Assembly: GCA_964619535.1 (NCBI GenBank)
Contig: CAZUEX010000001.1
Coordinates: forward strand, 354,732-418,731
DNA: 64,000 nt
Reading direction: 5' to 3'
From: Leptonema sp964619535
GTDB lineage: Bacteria > Spirochaetota > Leptospiria > Leptospirales > Leptonemataceae
A program made the translations under genes and the position numbers. The notes below the pieces were generated by a model, which searched no databases, was not told the DNA's origin, and saw nothing but the letters and a program-made list of their open reading frames with translations. Below are positions 17,289-24,840 of the stretch, piece by piece. How positions within the stretch are numbered: the first letter of the stretch is position 1; the number at the start of each line of letters is the position of its first letter.

Positions 17289-20200
17289 ATGGCGAAAGAA
17301 TCCGTGAACCATCCTGCAAACAGGGCCACAGAGCAAACGGAAGCGTTGAGCAACCGGGCCCGTCGAGAAGAGGCCATTCTGCAATCCTGGAAAGAGAATG
17401 AGATCTTTCGCAAGCATGTGGAAAAGAATGCATCCGGCCCTGTGTTCTGCTTTTACGAAGGACCGCCTACGGCAAATGGCCGTCCGGGCATCCACCACGT
17501 CCTCAGTCGTGTCTACAAGGACGTTTACATTCGCTATTATGGCCTGAAGGGTTATCATATTCCGCGTAAGGCAGGATGGGACTGCCATGGCCTGCCCGTT
17601 GAACGGGAGGTGGAAAAGGAGCTCGGTATACAGACAAAGTCCGAGATCGAAGAGAAATACGGCCTGCAACGCTTCAACGAGCTCTGTCGCCAGTCTGTTT
17701 TGAAATACGTCGATGCCTGGAATGCCTTCACGGATCGCCTTGGTTTCTGGGTCGATCTTGAGGATCCCTACTTTACGATGGACAACTCCTATATCGAGGC
17801 GGTGTGGTCCTTGTTGAAGACCATTCATGAGAAGGGGCTGCTCTACCAGGGCTACAAGGTCGTGCCGTTTGACCCCGTTATGGGGGCGACGATGAGCGAT
17901 GCAGAGGTGGCGCTTGGCTACCGTACGGTGCAGGATCCCTCCGTTACCGTTCGCTTTCGCATTAACGATGATAAGAAAAAGGATCTAAACGGGGTTCAGA
18001 TCCTGGTCTGGACGACGACGCCGTGGACCCTTCCTGCCAACGTAGCCCTGGCCCTTCATGCCGATGAAACCTATGTGGTTTTCACGGTGGAAGGTGGCGA
18101 AAAGAATGAGGATCTGCAGGGGCAGCGCTTCCTCTGTGCAGAGGCCCTGCTTGAGTCTGTGACGACGCATCTGGTCAAGGCCGGTGCCGGTATTACCGTC
18201 CAGGCAAAGCATAAGGGAGCGGATCTTGCAGGATTGAGCTATGAACGTCTTTATGATTTTATTCCGGCCCCGGAAGATAAGAAAGGCTGGTATACGGTAA
18301 CGGCCGATTTCGTTACGATGGATACGGGAACGGGCATCGTTCACATTGCCCCTGCCTACGGTGCAGATGACCTTGAGGTCGGCCTGAAATACGATCTGCC
18401 CGTCATCTACGGTGCGCAGCTCGATGGAAAATTCAAAGAAGGCCCCTGGGCCGGCATCTTCTTCAAGGATGCCGATAAAGAGATCCTGAAAGAGCTGAAG
18501 TCTCGTGGATTGATCTGGAAAAGCGAAACCTACAAACACGAATACCCGTTCGGATGGCGTACCGGCGCTCCTCTTATGTACTATGCCAAGGATGCCTGGT
18601 ACATTCGCACAACGGCGTTGCGGGATGAACTGATCCGGAACAACCAGGAGATCCGCTGGGTGCCCGGCCACATCAAAGAAGGTCGCTTCGGCAACTGGCT
18701 TGAGAACAACAGGGACTGGGCCCTTTCGCGTGAACGCTACTGGGGAACGCCTCTGCCCGTGTGGATGGACGATGAAGGTAATATTGAAGTCATCGGCTCC
18801 GTGGCCGAGCTTGAGGAGAAGTGTGGCCGCAAGCTATCGGAGATGGATCTGCATCGTCCCTATGTCGATGAGATTACCTACACAGGCAAGAACGGTCGTG
18901 TCTTTCGACGTACCCCCGAGGTCATTGACTGCTGGTTTGACTCCGGGGCGATGCCCTATGCGCAGTGGCCACTTTCTGATACAGAGAATCGGAGCCGATT
19001 CTTTCCGGCCGATTTTATCTGTGAGGCCGTTGACCAGACGCGAGGCTGGTTCTACACCCTTCTTGCCATCTCTTCGATGGTATCGGGCCGATCGTCCTAC
19101 AAAAACGTCGTCTGCCTGGGGCATGTGCTCGATGCAAAAGGCGAGAAGATGTCAAAGAGCAAGGGCAATACGGTCGATCCCTGGGACGTATTCAGGGCCC
19201 ATGGCGCCGATGCCATCCGCTGGTATTTTCTAACAGGAGCGCCTCCCGGTAACTCCCGGCGCATCGGTCCTCCCGGAACGCCCGGTGATCCTCTGCCTGC
19301 CGTGCAGGGATTCTTTAATATGATCGAGAATTCTCTTGAATTCTACCAGCTCTATGCAAAGGCCGATCAGGTATCCTTTGATGATCTTGCTTCGGCAACT
19401 CCCTTTGCGGAAAGACCTGATATCGATCGCTGGATCCTTTCCAGGCTGCAGCAGCTGGTAGACGAGGTGGGATCGTCGCTTTCGGATTATGATTGTCTGC
19501 GCGCCGGTCGACGCATCGAGGAGTTCGTTGATTCCCTGTCGAACTGGTACATCCGGCGTAACCGAAGGCGCTTCTGGAAAGGAGAAAAGGATGCCGATAA
19601 GCTGGCCGCCTACGATACTCTGTATAGCTGCCTTCGCACCCTGTCGGTATTGATGGCTCCCTTTACGCCGTATCTGGCAGAGGATCTGTTTTTGCGGCTG
19701 CGCAGGCCCTCGGACCCGGAAAGCGTACATCTCTGTCCCTGGCCTGAACAGGGTCCGATCGATGAGGCGGCACTGCGTGACGGCGATAACGTACTGCTTG
19801 TGGCCTCGCTTGGTCGTTCTGCACGTCAGCGATCCGGCCGCAAGGTGCGTCAGCCGCTGTCCGAGGTAAAGGTCTTTGCACCTGCCTCTGCACGTGATGC
19901 CATCCGTTCCAATGAAAGCGTTCTGCTGGAAGAGCTGAACGTGAAGAAGCTGACCTTCCTGGACGATGCAGGGGGATATTTTCGCTACGTTGTGAAGCCC
20001 AATTTGCCTGTGCTTGGAAAGAAGATCGGACCGAAGATTCGCTTCTTGCAGGAGTTCTTGAAAAAGGCAGATCCGGCACAGCTTGTGGAACAGCTGAAGG
20101 CCGGCTTTATCGAAGTGGACCTCGACGGAGAGAAGCACAGGTTTGAAGAAGAGGACTTCCTGGTCGAAGGCATCTCCAAAGAGGGCACATCGGGAGCCGA

Positions 20201-20507
20201 AGCAGGCGGCTTTGTCGTTGTAATCGATACAGAACTGAACGATGCCCTGATCCGTGAAGGGATGGTACGCGATATCGTACGGCAGATCCAGGAAATGCGC
20301 AAGAAGGCAGCCTTTGATATCAGTGATCGGATCGAGCTTTCTCTGAAGGCCACCGGTGCAGAGCTGGAAAAGGCCATCCAGGAGTTTCAGGCCTATATCG
20401 AAGGGGAAACCCTTGCCACGGTTGTATCGTCGCTAACGAAGGCAGATGCCACAGATACCGTGCGTTTTGAGCAGGGGGAGGTGCAGCTTTCTATTCGTCG
20501 CTCCTGA
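17289..20507 (+). CDS. ileS: isoleucyl-tRNA synthetase, eukaryal/archaeal type
   Basis: A 1072-residue class I aminoacyl-tRNA synthetase charging tRNA-Ile. The HIGH-type motif appears as 'PGIHHV' near residue 65 and the KMSKS loop is exact ('GEKMSKSKGN'). The editing domain contains 'VWTTTPWTLPANVAL' and 'TGIVHIAPAYGADD'. Length and motif form match the large IleRS type 2 found in eukaryotes, archaea and some bacteria, known to resist mupirocin. The start at 17289 (MAKESVNHP) leaves a normal N-terminus, though it lacks a clear Shine-Dalgarno; longer in-frame starts run into the divergent kinase gene. The next gene starts 57 bases after the stop. Confidence 0.95.
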   Translation: MAKESVNHPANRATEQTEALSNRARREEAILQSWKENEIFRKHVEKNASGPVFCFYEGPPTANGRPGIHHVLSRVYKDVYIRYYGLKGYHIPRKAGWDCHGLPVEREVEKELGIQTKSEIEEKYGLQRFNELCRQSVLKYVDAWNAFTDRLGFWVDLEDPYFTMDNSYIEAVWSLLKTIHEKGLLYQGYKVVPFDPVMGATMSDAEVALGYRTVQDPSVTVRFRINDDKKKDLNGVQILVWTTTPWTLPANVALALHADETYVVFTVEGGEKNEDLQGQRFLCAEALLESVTTHLVKAGAGITVQAKHKGADLAGLSYERLYDFIPAPEDKKGWYTVTADFVTMDTGTGIVHIAPAYGADDLEVGLKYDLPVIYGAQLDGKFKEGPWAGIFFKDADKEILKELKSRGLIWKSETYKHEYPFGWRTGAPLMYYAKDAWYIRTTALRDELIRNNQEIRWVPGHIKEGRFGNWLENNRDWALSRERYWGTPLPVWMDDEGNIEVIGSVAELEEKCGRKLSEMDLHRPYVDEITYTGKNGRVFRRTPEVIDCWFDSGAMPYAQWPLSDTENRSRFFPADFICEAVDQTRGWFYTLLAISSMVSGRSSYKNVVCLGHVLDAKGEKMSKSKGNTVDPWDVFRAHGADAIRWYFLTGAPPGNSRRIGPPGTPGDPLPAVQGFFNMIENSLEFYQLYAKADQVSFDDLASATPFAERPDIDRWILSRLQQLVDEVGSSLSDYDCLRAGRRIEEFVDSLSNWYIRRNRRRFWKGEKDADKLAAYDTLYSCLRTLSVLMAPFTPYLAEDLFLRLRRPSDPESVHLCPWPEQGPIDEAALRDGDNVLLVASLGRSARQRSGRKVRQPLSEVKVFAPASARDAIRSNESVLLEELNVKKLTFLDDAGGYFRYVVKPNLPVLGKKIGPKIRFLQEFLKKADPAQLVEQLKAGFIEVDLDGEKHRFEEEDFLVEGISKEGTSGAEAGGFVVVIDTELNDALIREGMVRDIVRQIQEMRKKAAFDISDRIELSLKATGAELEKAIQEFQAYIEGETLATVVSSLTKADATDTVRFEQGEVQLSIRRS

Positions 20508-20563
20508 TCCGGGCTTGAGAAAAATGCTGGATCTTCGGAGATTTGAACGATACTCTAATTAAG

Positions 20564-21277
20564 ATGAAGGAATGGACGCCGCAGCGAGACTTCAAGAAGG
20601 CCGATTTTCCTGTAAATCGGGAAAAGGGCAGGGCGACGCAGGGCCGGTCTGATGCAAAAGCGGTGCGCACAGTGCCGCAGCAGACAACGGATCTGAAGCC
20701 CGGTCGTGTCGTAAAGGCCTGGGTCCCTCCTTCTGTTCAGTCGGTCTCTGAACAGGCAACACGCCCTGCTGCGGCGCGAACAGAAGCGTTATCACCCGAA
20801 GCGAAACGATCCGGACCAGAACGAACGGCGGCTTCACCGGCGCCACGACCAGCCCCGCCGCCCGGGGCTCTTCCCGTGAAGCGTGCTGCTCCGAAGCTCA
20901 TCGTTCCGGAATCACGCGAACAGGCAAAACGAAGAGCGGCAGAAGAAGCTGCCACGAAGCATGCTGCCTTTGACATGAGCGGGGCTCTGCTTGATGAGCT
21001 GGTATTATCCCGTCCGTTCGAGACGGCAGACCTGCTGCGTCGCTGGTACTGGCAGAAGCCTTCCGGTGGCACGGCTCCGCAGACGAAGATCTATATCGTC
21101 CTTCATTCCATGACAGTGGAAACCCTGGTCGAACTGTATCGCTGTCTTACAGCCATGGAGCGCAGGCAGATGCATGAAATCTATACGCGAAAGCAGACGG
21201 TGGTCCGAAGCGACATACTGGCCGTTCGCAATGAATTCATGCAAACCCTGGCGCAGTCTCCCGGCACGTCATCGTAG
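20564..21277 (+). CDS. Pro/Ala-rich protein of unknown function
   Basis: A 237-residue soluble protein without signal peptide. Residues to about 115 are basic and rich in Pro, Ala and Arg and look disordered ('APRPAPPPGALP'). From about residue 135 on there is an ordered helical domain ('LDELVLSRPFETADLLRRWY', then 'VETLVELYRCLTAMERRQM'). I do not recognise the domain. A TTG at 20543 is an alternative start. It follows ileS by 57 bases and its last 9 bases overlap the end of the convergent ArsA-like gene. Confidence 0.65.
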   Translation: MKEWTPQRDFKKADFPVNREKGRATQGRSDAKAVRTVPQQTTDLKPGRVVKAWVPPSVQSVSEQATRPAAARTEALSPEAKRSGPERTAASPAPRPAPPPGALPVKRAAPKLIVPESREQAKRRAAEEAATKHAAFDMSGALLDELVLSRPFETADLLRRWYWQKPSGGTAPQTKIYIVLHSMTVETLVELYRCLTAMERRQMHEIYTRKQTVVRSDILAVRNEFMQTLAQSPGTSS

Positions 21278-22378
21278 CAGCCGGCTGCCCAGTCGATCCA
21301 GCTCTTCGAGACGCAGGCCTCCGGGCTGTTCCAGACCTGCAAGAACGGGTAGTTCGGTAACACCATCCCCGAGTCTCTTCATGACGTTTTCGCGAATCGT
21401 TCTGGCCGATTGCAGATACTGAACAAAAAGAGCGTCGAAATCCGGGGCCGGAATCTCAGTTGTTGCAAAGAGGGCCCGGACCTCTTCGTCTGCAAAGAAC
21501 TGTGCCGGTATGCTTCGATTGAGAACGATACGCGAATCCTTCATATCGTTCTCTGCCAGAATTCGCGCAAGCTCGGAGGCCACGGAAACGGCATCGTCGC
21601 GCGGCGAGCAGACCAGAACAACCTGTGTGGACGGATCCTTGATCCAGTGTCGGGCCTCTTCGAGGCGCTCCACCATACGAAACATGACGCGGTCCATCAT
21701 GAGTAATAGCTCACCGAGAGACAGCAATATGTTCTCTCCACCTGCCCGACCCAGGGCCTGAAGAATGCCTTTTGCTCCACCGCGAAAGATGCGCTGCATG
21801 AAGCCAGCCTCATCCCCACCGGCAAACCACTTCAACCATTCCAGGATTTTGCTGTCGAAGAAGGCAAGAAGCCTTTCGGGGCGTATCAGGAAATCCACTG
21901 CATGCAGGCCCGGGGCCGTGTCGATAATCAGGTATTCTGTGTCCGGAAACTGCTCAAGCCATTCGGCCATCCGTATGGGGGCCAGTGTCTCTGTGGCTGA
22001 GGCAATCTTCTCGGCCACTGTTTGAAACAGGGGATGATCAAAAAGCTGTTGTTCATGATCACCGTCCAGTCCTTCGTCGCGAATCCAGCGTCGCAGGCTG
22101 TCGGGCAGCGATAAAACGGCAGCACGCAGTTCGCCGTTGTTCGTTTCGCTTTTCCAGAAGATCTTACCCGATTCATCGAGGTGGTCTGCACCGAGTGCCG
22201 TTTTCAGACGCCTGGCCGGATCGATGGAAAGAAGACCCACGCGACGGCCTTGAAAGGCCAGATGGATGGCAAGGGATGCAGACAGAGTGGTCTTACCAAC
22301 ACCTCCCGCTCCAAGAAAGATATGAAGACGGGGCCGGCTCGCGGATTCCTGAGTTGGTTCGTTCACGGACGTTCTCAT
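21269..22378 (-). CDS. ArsA/Get3-like ATPase, catalytic-looking subunit
   Basis: A 369-residue SIMIBI-class ATPase of the ArsA/Get3/MinD superfamily. The P-loop is GAGGVGKTT at residues 23-31: the P-loop Lys29 is present but the trans-acting signature Lys usual at position 24 is Ala. Switch I keeps the catalytic Asp ('SIDPARR', Asp53) and switch II reads 'IIDTAPGLH', close to the DTAPTGH of Get3. I see no arsenite-type Cys pair that would mark a true ArsA and no ars genes nearby. It overlaps the upstream ArsA-like gene by 4 bases (ATGA), which implies coupled translation and probably a complex. Substrate is unknown. Confidence 0.85.
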   Translation of the reverse strand: MRTSVNEPTQESASRPRLHIFLGAGGVGKTTLSASLAIHLAFQGRRVGLLSIDPARRLKTALGADHLDESGKIFWKSETNNGELRAAVLSLPDSLRRWIRDEGLDGDHEQQLFDHPLFQTVAEKIASATETLAPIRMAEWLEQFPDTEYLIIDTAPGLHAVDFLIRPERLLAFFDSKILEWLKWFAGGDEAGFMQRIFRGGAKGILQALGRAGGENILLSLGELLLMMDRVMFRMVERLEEARHWIKDPSTQVVLVCSPRDDAVSVASELARILAENDMKDSRIVLNRSIPAQFFADEEVRALFATTEIPAPDFDALFVQYLQSARTIRENVMKRLGDGVTELPVLAGLEQPGGLRLEELDRLGSRLLR

Positions 22379-23331
22379 GGGCTCTCCAGGGCAAAGGTTC
22401 TGGAGAGCTCCTGGATTCGGCTAAAGGATGATTCTTCTGGAGCGGCAATCATGCGATCCGCCATCGACAGAACGGGTACTGATACGCTCTGTCGCAGGCG
22501 TCTTTCGTACTCCAGCCGGTGGGCCAGGTCGCCCTGCAGGGCTTCGATCGTGATGCGGCTTTCTGCATTCTGCAAAGAGTCGATGCGCTGCCTTAGATGC
22601 GGCGACAGGGTGGAGTCTGTATGCATGCCGTTCTGCAACAGCGGAGCAAGGCTTTTGTTTACCAGTACGAACAGGGGAAGGCGCCCCAGGTCTCTTTCAA
22701 GCACAGGCAGCATCTCCAGGGTCTCCTCTACGGGCAGCTCTTCAGGGAGCGTGACGACGGCTGTTCCCACCTTTGCCGGGTCTTCCAGCATCTGTGCCAC
22801 CCTGGCCGTTTCAGAGACCAGAGGGCCGCTCAGCTTGAACCGTGAGATCGTCGCTGCCACACCAAACAGTGCGGAACCATGGCCCGTAGCAGGAGAATCG
22901 ATGATGATACGATCAAAGGCATAACCCCGTTCTTCCTGTGCCAGTTCAAGCAGCCAGAAGAGTCGTCCCAGAAAGAAAAGCTCTTCCAGGCCTGGCGCTG
23001 CATGGATCAATTTCTGCACCTGCTGGTTTTCCAGGACGAACTTATGAAAGAAGCCCATCTTCAGGTGTTCTACAAAATACTCTCTCATGGCCTCGTCGCC
23101 ATTGTAGTTCATGACGCTCAGACCGGGTAGGAGCTGACGGTGTTTGTGGCCACAGGGCTCGGCTGCAAAGAGAGGCGAGATCATGTCTCCGAGCGACCAC
23201 TGCACAAGAAGGACGTTTTCGCCGCAGCGCACGGCGCGATCGTAGCCAAGCGCAGCCGCCGCCGTCGTACGACCCACTCCGCCTTTGCCGAGCAAAAAAA
23301 GAACAGGAGGTATGGAAAACCGATCGCTCAT
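22375..23331 (-). CDS. ArsA/Get3-like ATPase, degenerate subunit
   Basis: A 318-residue paralogue of the next gene. Its P-loop is GKGGVGRTT at residues 15-23: the signature Lys16 is kept, but the P-loop Lys is Arg21. The segment aligned to the catalytic Asp of switch I reads 'VQWSLGD', so the Asp appears replaced by Ser46. Switch II is 'IIDSPATGH'. It therefore looks catalytically impaired on its own but able to supply a signature Lys in trans. The helical insert between the switches ('GFFHKFVLENQQVQ') could be a client-binding region as in Get3. It lies 27 bases after the AAA+ gene. Confidence 0.83.
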   Translation of the reverse strand: MSDRFSIPPVLFLLGKGGVGRTTAAAALGYDRAVRCGENVLLVQWSLGDMISPLFAAEPCGHKHRQLLPGLSVMNYNGDEAMREYFVEHLKMGFFHKFVLENQQVQKLIHAAPGLEELFFLGRLFWLLELAQEERGYAFDRIIIDSPATGHGSALFGVAATISRFKLSGPLVSETARVAQMLEDPAKVGTAVVTLPEELPVEETLEMLPVLERDLGRLPLFVLVNKSLAPLLQNGMHTDSTLSPHLRQRIDSLQNAESRITIEALQGDLAHRLEYERRLRQSVSVPVLSMADRMIAAPEESSFSRIQELSRTFALESP

Positions 23332-23358
23332 GGGTGATCGATCGAAGGAGGCCTTCGA

Positions 23359-24783
23359 TCAGTACAGGTCCACAGATTTAAAGCTGCTGGTCTCGCCAAG
23401 CCTTCTGCGACTGATCTTCTCTTTTGTTGTCAGCCCTTCAAGGATGAACTCGATTCCGGCGGCGCTGAGCTGTGGATCCTGATCCCACTGCCTGTCTCGT
23501 AGCAGGTCAAAGCAGCCTGGAAGAAGCTTGAGCAGCTCCCTGTAGCTCTCTGTGGGCATGGTATCGGCAATCTCTATGCGTTCAGCCTGATACACCTGTT
23601 TGGTTATCTCATCGAATTGCTTTGCATACTTTTCATCGGGGAAGTACTCTTCGAAGACCTCTTTGATGGCCAGGTCGATCAGCTTCATGACGACCTGATA
23701 CTCCGTTACGGCCTCGTCCCGGTAGGGATCCAGCTCGATCTTGCCGGAACTTGAGGCAAAGAGGGTACCAAGATCGGTCAGGCGAACCAGGCCCCGTTCT
23801 TCGCCTGCCAGGAGGGCACGCCGACGGGCCGAGGCCATGGCCGTTTCGTAGTTTGCCACGGACAGGCGGGCCGAAACACCGGACTTCTGGTTTACAAGGG
23901 GATGTCTTCTGGCCTGGATCGTAATCTCTTCGATGATCTGTTCTACAAAATCCGGCATCAGGACCTCGGGATAGTCCGTAAAATGCCGCACTTCCTGGCG
24001 GGTGATCGTCAATCCGGTGGCCCTGGTCTTTGGATAGTGGGTACGGATCTCTGCTCCGATACGGTCCTTTAGCTGTGTGATGATCTTTCCCGACCGTGTA
24101 TACTCTGCCGGATTTGCCGTAAAACAGACAAAGACGTCCAGGGGCAATCGCAGGGGAAGGCCCCGGATCTGAATGTCTTCTTCTTCGAGTATGTTGAACA
24201 TGGCCACCTGTACCAGATAATCCAGGTCAGGGAGCTCGTTAATGGCAAAGATGCCGTGGTTCATACGCGGCAGCAGGCCGTAGTGCAGGGCATCCTCAGA
24301 GCCCATCGAATGGCCTTCAATGATCCTTGAGGGATCCAGGTCGCCGATGATGTCGGCAATGCGTGATCCGGGCGCCAGACGTTCTCCGTATCGCTCTTCA
24401 CGGGACAGCCAGCGAATGGGCGTATCGTCGCCGTGGTTTGCCAGGATGGAACGGGCACGGGCCGTTACAGGCTTGAAAGGGCTTTCCGGAATCTCTGTTC
24501 CCGCAATGACCGGGAAGGCCGGATCGAGCAGGTCGGCAAGATGCCGCATGAGGCGGGACTTTGCCTGGCCTTTTTCGCCAAGAAGGGCTATGTTATGGCC
24601 GGCCAGTATGGCATGATAGAGCTGTGGAAGAACGGTGTCTTCGTAGCCATGTATGGCAGGGAAGACATTCTTTTTCTTGCGAAGCCCTTCTGCCAGGTTT
24701 TCGGCCAGTTCTTTACGAATAGGGCGGTAGACGTAACCGGCTTCTTTCAGTTCGCCGAACGTATGAATATGTGCTGGATCCAT
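23359..24783 (-). CDS. AAA+ ATPase, magnesium-chelatase subunit I / MoxR-like
   Basis: A 474-residue cytoplasmic AAA+ protein. Walker A is a variant 'GEKGQAKS' near residue 70, with Ala where the second Gly is usual. The long 'TARARSILA' and 'IIGDLDPSRIIEGHSMGSED' inserts and 'GIFAINELPDLDYLVQ' Walker B resemble ChlI/BchI-like proteins outside chlorophyll pathways. Sensor 1 is 'VCFTANPAEYT'. The C-terminal 180 residues form a helical lid plus an extra domain. Such ATPases usually work with a VWA-domain partner, and none is adjacent. It is the first gene of a three-gene run with the ArsA-like pair, so it may remodel complexes that they act on; that link is inference. Confidence 0.85.
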   Translation of the reverse strand: MDPAHIHTFGELKEAGYVYRPIRKELAENLAEGLRKKKNVFPAIHGYEDTVLPQLYHAILAGHNIALLGEKGQAKSRLMRHLADLLDPAFPVIAGTEIPESPFKPVTARARSILANHGDDTPIRWLSREERYGERLAPGSRIADIIGDLDPSRIIEGHSMGSEDALHYGLLPRMNHGIFAINELPDLDYLVQVAMFNILEEEDIQIRGLPLRLPLDVFVCFTANPAEYTRSGKIITQLKDRIGAEIRTHYPKTRATGLTITRQEVRHFTDYPEVLMPDFVEQIIEEITIQARRHPLVNQKSGVSARLSVANYETAMASARRRALLAGEERGLVRLTDLGTLFASSSGKIELDPYRDEAVTEYQVVMKLIDLAIKEVFEEYFPDEKYAKQFDEITKQVYQAERIEIADTMPTESYRELLKLLPGCFDLLRDRQWDQDPQLSAAGIEFILEGLTTKEKISRRRLGETSSFKSVDLY

Positions 24784-24840
24784 CTACAGACAGTGAAGCA
24801 AAAAGGCGGCCATCTGGAAAGTGCGTTTTTATGAAAGCCA

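Noticed and set aside
19230..20138. Long reverse frame (302 codons) inside ileS
   Set aside because: It lies fully within conserved IleRS sequence, with odd composition and no domain pattern.
21269..23331. Arsenite efflux pump (arsA) reading of the paired ATPases
   Set aside because: No arsenic-binding Cys pattern was recognised and no arsB, arsC, arsD or arsR gene is adjacent.
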